Counted from the stretch's first letter, positions 43,628-53,728 are shown. The stretch is DNA of 64,000 nucleotides from Deinococcus radiotolerans (GCF_014647435.1 NZ_BMPE01000009.1:75473-139472); one strand, 5' to 3'. Notes: a model not told the origin generated them from the letters alone. Numbers and translations are program-made.

Positions 43628-44065
43628 TCAGGACTCCTCTTCACCCGGTGGGGGCTGGACTACCAGCTGCCCGTGCACGTTCCGCCGGTCCACTGCGAGT
43701 TCCTCGTACGCCAGCTCGACCGGGACCGTGTGCTGCACCGTCCGTGTTTCCCGGGTCAGGTGGACGTCCTGAACGGCGTACACCTGCTTGACCACCTGCA
43801 CCTGCTCCTGAGTGAGTTGGATTTCCCTGATCGTCCCTGGCTCCAGCTGTACGCCGTCCAGTAGAACCTGCCCGTGACCGGCCGCAACTTCGATGACGAG
43901 CACCTCTTCGGTCAGTTCAACCTCGACGGTCTCCACACGGGTCCGGCGTTCGCGGCGGACGATCACCTGCCCGGCCAGCACCCGCTGTTTGGCGAAGGTG
44001 GCCCGCTCCTCGCGTAACTCAAGGGTGCCCACCGGCACCCTCTTCACTTCAGTGTCGTTGTCCAT
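43628..44065 (-). CDS. DUF2382-domain protein (YsnF/AvaK-like)
   Basis: A 145-residue charged protein consisting of DUF2382-like repeats: alternating Val and Arg/Glu strands such as VPVGTLELREERATFAKQR, GQVIVRRERRTRVETVEVEL and VQDVHLTRETRTVQHTVPV. The family is linked to general stress (YsnF of Bacillus, AvaK of cyanobacteria). It lies 36 bases downstream of a PRC-barrel plus DUF2382 gene on the same strand and is probably co-transcribed. No enzymatic motif is visible. Confidence 0.82.
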   Translation of the reverse strand: MDNDTEVKRVPVGTLELREERATFAKQRVLAGQVIVRRERRTRVETVEVELTEEVLVIEVAAGHGQVLLDGVQLEPGTIREIQLTQEQVQVVKQVYAVQDVHLTRETRTVQHTVPVELAYEELAVDRRNVHGQLVVQPPPGEEES

Positions 44066-44101
44066 AAGCAGAAGGGGGAGACGCGTGGCCTCCCCTGCGC
44101 C

Positions 44102-44995
44102 TCAGCGGCGGTCGATCTTCCCGTCGAGGGGATCTACAGCGTCTGCAGCCCGCTCGCCGAGCGTGCGGTCATCTGCCCGCAGCGCCGTGTCGCCGCCCTG
44201 AACGGTAACCTGACCCGACTGATTCACGTCCAGCACTTCACGGCCTACCGTCTCGGTGACGGTCTGCTGTTCGGTCACGGTGCGCTTGCCCACCTCGACT
44301 TCCTCCGTCACGTACGCCTGCTTGCTCACATCGGCCCGTTCGGCTTCCAGATCGACCCGGACCGTCTCGGTCCCTTCTCCAAGCGTGACGGCTCCTTCCA
44401 CAGGACGCGCTTCGCTCACAGGGCGCCGCTCGATCACCAGCTCTTCGCGCTCCAGACCTACGGTGACGTTCTCCGTCCGGGTTTCCACGTGCTTGCCGAT
44501 CTCGACTTGCCCGGCCACGTAGCGGTCCTTGTTCACCTGAAGTCGCTCTTCGAGCAGCTGGAGCCGCTGCGGGGTGCGGTAGGCTTCGTCATCGTCCCGG
44601 TAGACGAACTCGCCGGGCGTGGTCTGCTGCCGTGCCCTGTCCACGCCGTACAGCACGCGGATGTCCTCCACCTGATTGTCATAGGTGTAGTCCTGTCCTG
44701 CCGTGTAGGTGGACATGTCCTTGACCTGATCCCGGGTCAGCTGGTCAAAGTACACGCCGTCCTCCTCGATGCGGGCGGACCCGACGGGAACCATCACTTC
44801 CTTGGCGCTGAACCAGCCCCCCACATCCAGAACGAAGTACCGGATGCGGCCGCTGCCGTCCGTCAGGATTTCGCGGACGGTGCCGACCTTCTCACCGTTC
44901 TGGGCGTAGGCGTGGCGGCCCACGATGTCGTACGTGTCGCCCACGTCGTAGTTGCGGTCGCGGATCAGCTCGGATACAGGCATCAGTCTCGCCAT
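44102..44995 (-). CDS. PRC-barrel and DUF2382 stress protein
   Basis: A 297-residue soluble protein. Residues about 18-90 form a PRC-barrel ([38 protein letters not shown]), and residues about 150-265 form a DUF2382 domain ([19 protein letters not shown], then [12 protein letters not shown] and [23 protein letters not shown] strands). This fusion is common in desiccation- and radiation-tolerant bacteria. AAAGGAG precedes the ATG at 44995. It is followed by a second DUF2382 gene, so the pair probably acts together in stress resistance; the mechanism is unknown. Confidence 0.87.
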   Translation of the reverse strand: MARLMPVSELIRDRNYDVGDTYDIVGRHAYAQNGEKVGTVREILTDGSGRIRYFVLDVGGWFSAKEVMVPVGSARIEEDGVYFDQLTRDQVKDMSTYTAGQDYTYDNQVEDIRVLYGVDRARQQTTPGEFVYRDDDEAYRTPQRLQLLEERLQVNKDRYVAGQVEIGKHVETRTENVTVGLEREELVIERRPVSEARPVEGAVTLGEGTETVRVDLEAERADVSKQAYVTEEVEVGKRTVTEQQTVTETVGREVLDVNQSGQVTVQGGDTALRADDRTLGERAADAVDPLDGKIDRR

Positions 44996-45641
44996 GGTCA
45001 GCTCCTTTGTGTGGTGGGGTGGTTGAGCCACCCGAACACTTCGAAGTGTGCCCGCGTCACTTCCGACTTCTCAGCCAGTTCGTTCAAGGTCGAGTTGAGA
45101 GGGTCCGCCCTCTGAACTCCTGACCGAGATGCTCTGAAGGTGACGTACAGCTCAGCTGAGGACCTTGGGATCACCCCATTCGAGGCTCGGTCGGCACGGA
45201 GTTCATCCTCAGGAAGTCTGGATTACGTGGGCCGCCCACCCTCACCGGTCCGGAACGCTGCCGTGGCCAGGGCCGATGGGCGTCGGTCAGGCCGATGCGG
45301 CAGTGACAGGTCCGTGCTGGCGTTCCCTTGCGCGGCGGTCTATCAATCGCCGCAGAGCGGCCTGTGAGCCGCGCCTTTTCATGCTCAGAGATGGGCCGAA
45401 CATGCGCAGGGGGAACGGCAGCACCGACCAGCAGGCGTGATGAAGCAGAAACCCTCTTCAGAAAGCACTGTTGACACCGTTCTTGATCTCCCTCAGGGCG
45501 GCCAGGAATGACATAGTCCATCCCCCGGAAACATCCGGGCATCCTCGTCGAGGACTGAGCTGTACACCAACAAAGTAGGCCCGCGTCACGCAGAGTGGCA
45601 ATCTGCCATTTCTTTCCAGCAATATAATGGCAGGAGGACGT
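44996..45641. other. Long divergent intergenic region
   Basis: About 645 bases. At the left end, a minus-strand startless frame just before the PRC-barrel gene ends at its Shine-Dalgarno (…[14 protein letters not shown] then TGA) and looks protein-like over some 35 codons, but no start codon supports it. At the right end lie a consensus -10 TATAAT (45623-45628) and the Shine-Dalgarno AGGAGG (45632-45637) of the next gene. Nothing else is recognised. Confidence 0.4.
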
Positions 45642-45950
45642 ATGCCCATCAAAACCGTATCCCGTGTTCAGACCTTGATCCAGGGTGTGCTGGAAGAACG
45701 CGCCGCCCGTGGTCTGGGGGGTGAGCTGCCCGAGACCAAGGTGACGCTCCGCCTGCATGCCGCCGACGCGTTCTGGCTCACGCAGCTTGCCGAGTTGATG
45801 GACGCCAGCCGCACCCGCACCGCTTCACAACTGCTGTCCGCTGCGGTCCGTGACGCCGCTCAGGCCGCCGGTCTGCCCACTGAAGGTGACGCGTTCAAGG
45901 CGCAGTTCAGAGCCTTCCTCGACGCGGAATTTCACCAGGACACCCCATGA
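45642..45950 (+). CDS. Small ribbon-helix-helix-like protein
   Basis: A 102-residue protein. The middle part has the alternating strand and helix pattern of a ribbon-helix-helix DNA-binding fold: TKVTLRLHAADAFWLTQLAEL followed by RTRTASQLLSAAVRDAAQ. The start is fixed by a strong AGGAGG five bases upstream. It is followed by a 39-codon ORF and then an antiporter gene, each joined by ATGA overlaps, so it may regulate that operon. The family is not certain. Confidence 0.6.
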   Translation: MPIKTVSRVQTLIQGVLEERAARGLGGELPETKVTLRLHAADAFWLTQLAELMDASRTRTASQLLSAAVRDAAQAAGLPTEGDAFKAQFRAFLDAEFHQDTP

Positions 45951-46066
45951 CACGACACCTGACCCCAGGAGCTCCCATGCTCGACGCTACGCCCCATTGG
46001 ATCGCTTCCTCTGACTTCCTCTGGCCTGCGCTGGGTTCACCGCAATTGCAGGCGGGTCCGGGATGA
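45947..46066 (+). CDS. Tiny translationally coupled ORF before the antiporter
   Basis: A 39-codon frame whose ATG overlaps the stop of the RHH-like gene (ATGA at 45947-45950) and whose stop overlaps the antiporter start (ATGA at 46063-46066). An internal ATG at 45977 has its own CAGGAG, giving a 29-residue alternative. The product is Trp/Pro-containing (TPHWIASSDFLWPALGS) with no recognised family. The exact fit between two overlaps suggests it is translated, either as a coupling leader or a small regulatory peptide. Confidence 0.5.
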   Translation: MTRHLTPGAPMLDATPHWIASSDFLWPALGSPQLQAGPG

Positions 46067-47544
46067 ATCACGTCAACCCCATTGATCTGCCCATCCTGAT
46101 CATTTCGGCCCTGCTGCTCGTGGGCCTGTTCGCCAGTAAACTTGGCGGCCGCCTCGGGGTGCCCGGCTTGGTGCTGTTCCTCATCATCGGGATGCTGGCG
46201 GGCAGTGAGGGCCCGGGCGGCATCGACTTCGAGAACTACGGTCTCACGCAGGCGGTGGGCATCATCACCCTCGCGTTCATCCTCTACTCCGGTGGGCTGG
46301 AGACGAACTGGTCGCATACGCGCCCAGCTCTGCGCGGCGGTCTGGTCCTGGCCACCGTGGGCGTGCTGCTCACCACCTCGCTGGTCGCCGCGGTGGCGCA
46401 CGCGCTGCTCGGCCTGCCCTGGCTGACGAGTTTCCTGCTGGGGGCGGTGGTTTCCAGTACGGACGCCAGCGCCGTGTTCTCCGTGCTCAAGGAACGGGCC
46501 CTGGGTCTGAAGGGCCAGATCAAGCCGCTGCTGGAGTTCGAGTCCGGCGTGAACGACCCGATGGCGATCTTCCTCGTCATTGGCCTCACGTCCCTGATCG
46601 GGCATCCCGGCACGCCATGGCCCGAGATGCTGCTCCTGTTCGTCAAGCAGATGCTGCTGGGCGCCGCCTTCGGCGCGGGCCTGGGCTGGCTGGCCGTGCG
46701 GACCTTCAACCGGATTGACCTGCCCTCCGAAGGGCTGTACACCGTCCTGTCCGTCGCGCTGGTCGGGTTGGTCTACGCCCTGACGGCGCTGGTGGGCGGC
46801 AGCGGCTTCCTGGCGGTGTACATCGCGGGCGTGGTCCTGGGGAACAGCACCTTCGTGCACAAGCGCAGCCTGCGCCACTGGCACGAGGGCCTCACGTACC
46901 TGCTGGAAATCGGGATGTTCCTGCTCCTGGGCCTGCTGGTCTTTCCGTCCAAAGTGGTGGAGATCGCCGTTCCTGGTCTCCTGATCTCACTGTTCCTGAT
47001 GTTCGTCGCGCGTCCCGTTGCCGTCTTCGTAAGCCTGGCCCTGACCCGGATGCCCGTCCGGCATCAGGGCATGGTGGCCTGGGTGGGGCTGCGCGGCGCC
47101 GTTCCGATCATCCTGGCGACCTTTCCGCTGCTGGAGCACCTGCCGGGCTCGCAGACGATCTTCAACGTGGCGTTCTTCATCATGCTGACCAGCCTGCTGA
47201 TTCAGGGCACCACCCTGCCGGCCGTCGCGCGCTGGCTGGGCGTGGAGGAACAGGCATCCGGGCCGAACACGCAGCGTCTGCTGTTCACGCCGACCGGGGC
47301 GGGCAAGAACGACCTGGTGGAGGTGGTGGTGCCGCCACAGTCGCAGGTGGTGGGGCAGCGCATCGTGGACCTGCGCTTTCCGGCCGAGGCGCTGATCCTC
47401 CTGATCCACCGGGCGGGCGAGTACATCGTGCCGAACGGCTCAACGATCATCCAGGCGGGTGATGAACTGCAGGTTCTGGGCAGCCGCGAGTTCGCCGATG
47501 AGGTCCGGGCCCGCATCGAACCGAAGGGCCCACAACCGGCCTGA
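46063..47544 (+). CDS. CPA1-type cation/proton antiporter with C-terminal TrkA_C domain (NhaP2/CvrA-like)
   Basis: A 493-residue membrane protein with about 12 helices. Antiporter marks include FILYSGGLETNW, the paired VSSTDASAVFSVL and EFESGVNDPMAI motifs with the transport-site Asp residues, and a second WVGLRGAVPIILATF block. Residues about 415-485 form a soluble TrkA_C/RCK_C domain (VVVPPQSQVVGQRI, GDELQVLGSRE), which usually binds regulatory ligands. Such proteins exchange K+ or Na+ for protons and handle ionic or osmotic stress. Last gene of the operon, followed by a strong terminator. Confidence 0.9.
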   Translation: MNHVNPIDLPILIISALLLVGLFASKLGGRLGVPGLVLFLIIGMLAGSEGPGGIDFENYGLTQAVGIITLAFILYSGGLETNWSHTRPALRGGLVLATVGVLLTTSLVAAVAHALLGLPWLTSFLLGAVVSSTDASAVFSVLKERALGLKGQIKPLLEFESGVNDPMAIFLVIGLTSLIGHPGTPWPEMLLLFVKQMLLGAAFGAGLGWLAVRTFNRIDLPSEGLYTVLSVALVGLVYALTALVGGSGFLAVYIAGVVLGNSTFVHKRSLRHWHEGLTYLLEIGMFLLLGLLVFPSKVVEIAVPGLLISLFLMFVARPVAVFVSLALTRMPVRHQGMVAWVGLRGAVPIILATFPLLEHLPGSQTIFNVAFFIMLTSLLIQGTTLPAVARWLGVEEQASGPNTQRLLFTPTGAGKNDLVEVVVPPQSQVVGQRIVDLRFPAEALILLIHRAGEYIVPNGSTIIQAGDELQVLGSREFADEVRARIEPKGPQPA

Positions 47545-47564
47545 CCGGCGTTCCGGACCTGAAG

Positions 47565-47596
47565 GCTCCCGCACCTGCACCAGGGCGGGAGCTTTC
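47565..47596 (+). terminator. Intrinsic terminator after the antiporter gene
   Basis: GCTCCCGC (47565-47572) pairs with GCGGGAGC (47585-47592) across a 12-base loop and is followed by TTTCTC, 20 bases after the stop codon. Confidence 0.75.
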
Positions 47597-48108
47597 TCGT
47601 CTACGGGAAGCTCTGGGCAGCCCATCCACTCCAGAACGAAGATCTTCCGGTGCCGTCCGGTTGGGCCCGGACGAGGTGTACCGCGCAGCGTGAACTGCAC
47701 TGCTCGTGGACCGGGAAGACAGTCGGGATCCGGTCAGCCTGACCTTGCTGATCCACCCCGTTCATCTGTCGGCCCTTTTCTAGGTCCTGGCGAGTTGCCC
47801 TTCCCGTCATTACTGAGGGTTTTCACCTTTGAAAACCACTGGGGCTGTCCCCGCACATGGAGGTCTCTTGACCTCACTCAATGGCTGCCGTCAGATCGTG
47901 GTCCGTACGTATGAGCTCTGTGTCATCGCGCACGAACCCGACGGCGGGAGAGTGGGGCGCGGACTGTTGCACCATCGAATTCCTTCCCTGCGGACTCGCC
48001 GTAGCCCTTCTGGGGGCTCCCCTACTCTGGACATGACGTCCTGCCCTCAGGAACGCGAGGTTTCCGTCTCCTGTCCCCCCGCCTTTCTCTGGCCCGCCCG
48101 GTGACCGT
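47597..48108. other. Intergenic region, no supported gene
   Basis: About 510 bases. No gene with a ribosome site, and no operator or promoter stands out. Confidence 0.35.
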
Positions 48109-49290
48109 ATGACCCACGATCCATCCTCTCCCGCTTCCACCGCCCCACTCGAATCGCTCGAGGCTCAGGTGCGGGCGTTGCAGGCGGAAGTCGCCCAGGC
48201 CAGGGCCCTCTTCCAGGACGCGCCGCACGCCACGTACCTCCTCGACGATCAGGCCCGACTTGAGGACCTCAATGCCCAGGGCGCTGCCCTGATCGGCGTC
48301 ACTCCGGGCGCGCTGCGCGGCCGCCTGCTCAGCAGCGTCCTGAGCGCCGACACGCGCTTCGCTCTGGGGGCCCTCCTGCACCGTATGTTCAGCGGGCAGG
48401 ACGCCCGCCCGACTGAGGTGCGCCTCGTCACGGCCAGCGGGACAGAACGGGACCTGCTACTGTCCGCCAGCCTGCACGTCCGCTCGGCCGGCACGCGGCT
48501 GTGCCAGCTCACCGCCACGGACGTCACCGCCTTCAAATCGGCGCACCAGACGCTCCTGAGCACCACCCAGCAGCTGGAGCAGGACCTGGAACGTCAGCTC
48601 GGCCGCTTCGCCGCGCTCGGGGACGAGTACAAGGAGGTCATGCTGGCCGCCGAACGTGAACTCGGCACCACCCTGACCCGCGAGCAGAACGTCCTGAGCC
48701 TGATGCACCGGCAGAGCACGCCCGACGGCTGGCCCCGCTCCCTGGGACATGTCACCCAGGCCGTGCAGGACACGCAGGGCCTGCTGACGTCCCTGAAGGG
48801 CTACATGCAGGCCCGGCTGATCCGGGCGCGCCTGTGGCCCGTGGACCTGAATAAGGTGCTCCGGGAGGTCCTGAGGGAACTGGAGCCGCTTCAGGCCGAG
48901 CGGACCGTGCACCTGACCTGCCCGCCCCTGCCCGTGCTGCACAGTGACCATCAGGTGCTGCACATCCTGCTGCGCGAGTACCTGGCCAACGCCCTGAAAT
49001 TCACCCGAACGTGGCCCGAAGCGCGGCTGCACCTGCTGGTCCGCGAGGCCGAGCAAGAGTACTGGATTGGCGTTCAGGACAACGGCGTGGGTTTCAACAT
49101 GCGGCAGAAGGACAATGCGTTCGAGCTGTTCGGTCGCCTGCACTCAGCTGAACGCTACGAGGGCCCTGGGCTGGGCCTGACCGTGGTGCGGCGCCTGTGC
49201 GAGCGGTTCGGTGGTCGCGCCTGGGGCGAAGGCAGGGAGGACCAGGGCGCCACCTTCTGGTTCGCGTGGCCTAAGGCGCCCACTCCCTGA
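48109..49290 (+). CDS. PAS histidine-kinase-like protein with replaced phosphoacceptor His
   Basis: A 393-residue cytosolic protein. A coiled start (about 15-35) leads to a PAS domain (about 35-145; ATYLLDDQARLEDLNAQG, LTATDVTAFKSA), a dimerisation region and a HATPase domain (about 275-390) with VQDNGVGFN, FGRLHSAERYEGPGLGLTVVRRL and FWFAW. At the place of the usual SHDLRTPL H-box the sequence is AERELGTTL, so the His aligns with Arg; the N-box reads EYLANALKFT with its first Asn replaced. It may be a pseudokinase that senses or binds rather than phosphorylates. It sits next to, and convergent with, a second kinase-like gene that has the same replacement. Confidence 0.8.
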   Translation: MTHDPSSPASTAPLESLEAQVRALQAEVAQARALFQDAPHATYLLDDQARLEDLNAQGAALIGVTPGALRGRLLSSVLSADTRFALGALLHRMFSGQDARPTEVRLVTASGTERDLLLSASLHVRSAGTRLCQLTATDVTAFKSAHQTLLSTTQQLEQDLERQLGRFAALGDEYKEVMLAAERELGTTLTREQNVLSLMHRQSTPDGWPRSLGHVTQAVQDTQGLLTSLKGYMQARLIRARLWPVDLNKVLREVLRELEPLQAERTVHLTCPPLPVLHSDHQVLHILLREYLANALKFTRTWPEARLHLLVREAEQEYWIGVQDNGVGFNMRQKDNAFELFGRLHSAERYEGPGLGLTVVRRLCERFGGRAWGEGREDQGATFWFAWPKAPTP

Positions 49291-49317
49291 CGCTCACGGG
49301 CGTGTCCGTTCCGCCGG

Positions 49318-52300
49318 TCAGGTGCCCCCCGACCCTGGTGGATCGTCCAGGAAGGCCTCCAGTTCAGTGACCGCCTCATCCCGCGGGAAGGCGAGGACCA
49401 CCTTGCCGCCCGTGAGTTCCGGTTCCGCCCAGGCCCAGCCGCCGTGCCGGGCCAGGATGCGCCGCACCTGCATCAGCCCGCTGCCCGCCAGCAGCGGCAC
49501 CTGCTGTTCCGTGCGCACCGTCAGGTCAAACAGCGTCGCGGCCTCCTCGCCGCTCAGGCCGGTGCCGTCATCGACGACTGTCACCCACACCTCACCCTGC
49601 ACCGCCTGACTGGTCACCGTCACGTACCGGGCCCCCCGGGTCTCACTGAGCACGAACGACAGCAGCACCTCCAGCGCCTGCTTCAGCAGGGCCCGGTCCG
49701 CCCGCACGATGGGCAGCGGCTGAACGAACCACGTGGCCGGGCGCTGCTCAGCCGCCGTAACTTTGAGCGCCTCGAACAGTTCACCCAGCGGCACGAGTTC
49801 CTGATTCACCGCCTGGCTTTCCAGCTGCGCGAGGGCCTGCAGGTCGTGCGCCACCCCCTGCAACTGGGCCAGTCCGTTCTCCAGCGCGTCCGACACGGCC
49901 GGTGTCAGGTCCGCCAGCACTTCCTCGGCGCGTTCCGGCTCCAGGAAGCGGCTGAAATACGCCGCGGGGACTCTCAGGTCCCGGGCCGTCCGGGTGATGA
50001 GCGTGCCCAGTTCGGCATTGAGGTCCGCCAGACGCTCCCGCTGCCGCTCCACCTGCTGCAGTTGCGCGGCGCGGTCCAGGGCCAGATCCAGGTGCCGCAC
50101 GATGGTCTCCAGGACCGCCCGGTCGGCCGCGGACCAGACCCGCCGGCCGAACAGCGCCACGGCGAAGACCCCCACGGGCCGGTCAGCCACCGTCAGGGGC
50201 AGCGTCGCCACGGCGTTCGTCCCGTGCTCCAGGGGCCCGAGCCCATCCGTGTCGGGCGCGTAGTAATCCTGAAACAGCGGCCGGCCGGTCTGCCAGGGCT
50301 GGTCGAGGCTCGGGACCTGCCCCAGCTCCAGTCCGGCGTCCACGGCGGCCTGAAGGGCCGGGCTGCGCATGTCGCCCGCCTGCACCCGCAGCCGCCACTG
50401 CGTCCCCTCCGGCTCGTAGTACGTGGCAAAGCCGCCTGGCAGCAGCGACAGCGCGACGTCCTGCACCCGCCGGATCAGGGCGTACGGATCCAGGTGCAAC
50501 GCCAGATTCCGGGACAGCTCCGCGAACGCTTCCAGCGCCTGAGTCTGGGACGCCAGTTCGGCGTTCGTCTCCGCCAGCTGCCGCGTGCGGTCCTCCACCC
50601 GGGCCTCCAGCACGGCAGACTGCTCCCGCAGGTGGTGGATGTCGGTCGCCGCCCCGTACATCCGGGTGTCCTCGCCCTCATCACCGAGCAGGGGAGAGGT
50701 GCTCACGACAAACCAGCGATACACGCCGTCGTGCCGGCGGATGCGGTGCTCCTGCCGCAGCGGCTGACCCATGTCGACCGCCTGCTGGGACCGCCGGGCA
50801 GAACCTTCCCGGTCGTCCGGATGAATGGCGTCCGTCCAGCCCCACCCGGTCGCCTGCTCGAAGGTCTGCCCGGTGTAGTCCAGCCAGCGCTCGTTGTACC
50901 AGGTGGTGAAGCCGTCCGGACGGCTCTCCCACAGCAGGTCCGGCACGAGGTTCGCCACCGCCCGGAAGCGTTTCTCCGAGTCGCGAAGCGTCTTCTCGGC
51001 GTGGGCGCGCTCCACAGCCGCCCAGGTCCGCTCGGCGACCGCTTCGACCAGGGTCGCCTCCGCTGGCGTCCACACGTGCGGGGTGGGGAAGTGCAGGGTG
51101 AAGACCGCCACGAGCCGCCCGCCCTTGATCAGCGGGACGGCAATCGCGGCCTGCGTGCGGACGGCCGCGTAAGCGGCCCGCTCATCCCCGCTCAGCCGCG
51201 CGTCATGCTGCGCGTCACTCACCATGACCGTCCGGCCCGCATGGAGTTCCGCGAAGTACCCGGGGCCGTAGCTGCCGTTGAGGTGGCGTCCCGCGAAGCT
51301 CGGCACGCCGTCGGTGTAATCGTGATGGACGGTGAAGTGAGCGTCGTCCGAGTCGATTTCCGCGTAGGCCGCGCGGCTCGCGCCGAGGTGACGCCCGAGC
51401 ACGCGGGCGGCCACGCGCTGCACCTCGACGGGATCGGCCAGTGGGCGCAGCGCGTCGGAGAGTTCCAGCAGGAACGCCTGCCGTTCCTCAGAGGCGCGCA
51501 GGGTGTTCTCGGCCTGCTTGCGGTCCGTGATGTCGTACGACACGGCCAGGACGGCCGAGACGTCCCCCCCCGCCGTTGCTGAGGGGGACGCCCCGGGTGA
51601 TAAACGCGCGGCCGTGGGCTTCGTGCTCGTACTCGAACCCCACGCCGGTCAGCGCCAACCGGTAGTGCGCCTCGTACTCGCCCACCAGGGCCGTGGGCAT
51701 GGCCTGCGCGACGGTCCGGCCCACCAGATCTTCCGGACGGTACCCGGCCGCGCTCAGCGCCTCGCCCTGCGCCAGGACGTACCGCAGGTCGCGGTTCACC
51801 ACGAAGACCGCGCTGCCCGGCAGCTGCCCGATCAGGGCGCGCAGGCGACCCTCGGACTCTGTCAGGGCTGTTGCGGCCCGGACGCGCTCGACCTGGGGGA
51901 ACAACCGGTGGGCGACGTCCCGAATCAACTCCAGTTCCAGTTCGGTCCAGGGCCGGGGCTGACGATCTGCCACCGCGAAATAGGCTCTCCAGCGGCCGTC
52001 CTGACTGTAGGGCACGGCGACGTACGCGCCGATCTTCTGGGCCGCCGCCCCGGCCCGCAGGCCCGCCGTTGCGGGCGAGTCCCCCGTGATGGCGGTCACG
52101 TCATGACTGACCGTCAGCTCCCCGGCCCGCAGGCGGCTTGCCTGATCCGGTGAGATGAACCCCGCCAGTGAATGGGTGCCCAGCACGGTCGGCACGTCCT
52201 GCGCGTGCCAGAAGTGCCGCACCGTCACTTCACCCAGGTCCTCGTTCACGTCCACGTAGTGGAAACAGCTCAGGCCCAGGTGAGCGGCGAGGCCGCCGCC

Positions 52301-53728
52301 GACCGCGCGCAGCAGATCCTCCTCCGTCCGCGCCTGGCTGAGCTCCCTGGACAGCTCGACCATGAACGCCTGATTCGCTTCACGGCGCTTGCGTTCCGTC
52401 ACGTCCCGGAACACCACCCCGAAGCGGTTGTCCGAGTGCCTGAACGCGGTGGTCTCGAACCACCTGCCGAAACCCGCCGCGTACGCCGTGTACCGGGCCG
52501 GTTGACCCGTCTGCACCACGCGGGCGTAGGTCTCGATCCAGCCGGGTTCAATCAGCGGGTTGACCTCACGGGCGGTTCGCCCGACCGCCCCGCTGACGGG
52601 CACGTCAGTCTGCGCCCAGGCGTCATTGACTTCCAGGTACCGCCAGTCGCTGGGCTGGCCGGTCTCATCCCAGATCAGTTCGGCCAGCGCGAACCCTTCC
52701 CCCATGTTCTCGAACAGCAGCCGGTAGCGCCGTTCACTGCTGCGCACAGCCTCCTCAGCCTGACGGCGCCCGGTGATGTCCGTGAAGAGAACCGCCACCC
52801 GGCGGCTCCCCTCGCCCCCCAGGCGGAAGATGTTCAGGTCAAAAGTCCGGCCCAGCGTAAGTTCGCCCTCCTCGACGCGCATCGGCTCGCCGGTCTCCGC
52901 CACCTGACCGTACAGCTCCGCCCAGCGGGGGTTGGGGGTCCCCAGGAGCGCCGTGGCGGTGCGGCCCACCGGGTAGGGCATCCCCGTGTGCCGCATGAAC
53001 GCGCGGTTGACCGACAGAAACAGGAAATCCACCCATCGGCCCGCCGCGTCCGCCAGCACCTCGACCACGGCGTAGGCCTGATCCATCTCACTGAACAGGG
53101 CGTAATACGTCGCCTCGCACAGCTGAGGGTCCACATCGGGACGGTCCGGTGCAGCGCCGCCGCCTTCCAGAAGCTCAGCCACAACCAGGGCCAGATTCCT
53201 GGAGGACAGCACCAGCATGGCCGTCTGCGCCAGGGCCGTCTGGGGGGTCCCATTCTGGCGCTGGACGAGGCCCGTGCCGCCCACGCCCCGCAGGGCCCGC
53301 GCCCCGGCCACGCCATCGGCCCCCTCGCCCAGCAGCACCACGAGCGCCGCAGGGCCCACGCTGAGAGCCAGTGAGGCCAGCAGCTGACCCAGGCGGCGCG
53401 CCGGGGACCGCGCATCCGGCGCGCTCACAGCGCAGCGCAACCCAGGTTGAACATCCACCAGCAGGTCTGGCGGGGCGACGTACACCCCTCCCGCTTCCAG
53501 AATCAGCCCGTGCTCCACTGCACGGATGGGGTCAGGGAACGGCCGGCGCAGCTCATACAGGGTGGCCCCCGCTTCAGACGCGTCTCCGGACATCACGATC
53601 GGGACAGCGGCCGACCGTGAGGTGGGCAGTTCCGCCAGCACCCGCGCAGCAGCCTTCAACTCCCCGGCAGGGACCGTCAGGATCAGCACCTCGAAAGGTG
53701 CGGCGGCCGGGGCAGAGGAGGCGGACAT
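49318..53728 (-). pseudogene. Giant CheB-like/PAS/GAF sensor kinase-like gene split by a (G)8 frameshift
   Basis: Two overlapping minus-strand frames (53728-51488 and 51543-49318) together encode one protein of about 1470 residues. The first breaks off at LSNGGGGRLGRP inside a PAS domain; dropping one G from the run of eight gives NGGGDVSAVLAVSYDITDRK and joins the second frame exactly. Domain order: a degenerate CheB-like part (YVAPPDLLVDV, VVLLGEGADGVAG), several PAS and GAF domains (VLFTDITGRRQAEEA, VVFRDVTERKRRE, VSYDITDRKQAE, then a GAF, a PAS ending MYGAATDIHHLREQ, and another GAF), and a terminal HATPase with VVDDGTGLS. The H-box reads TARDLRVPA, with Arg for His, and the N-box lacks its Asn. 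It is a pseudogene, a phase-variable gene or a sequencing artefact. Confidence 0.8.
51564..51571 (-). repeat. (G)8 homopolymer at the kinase frameshift
   Basis: Eight C on the plus strand, eight G in the coding strand. Seven would keep the large kinase-like gene open. A second in-frame run of eight G occurs at 7652-7659 in an intact gene, so long G runs are read through elsewhere in this window. Confidence 0.9.

Noticed and set aside
48109..48141. Idea that the 48109 kinase-like protein is membrane bound
   Set aside because: The N-terminus is polar and Ser/Pro-rich and then coiled; no hydrophobic helix is present.
49444..51582. Plus-strand 712-codon frame opposite the large sensor
   Set aside because: Composition typical of an antisense shadow (Arg, Gln, His, Pro), with no start signal.
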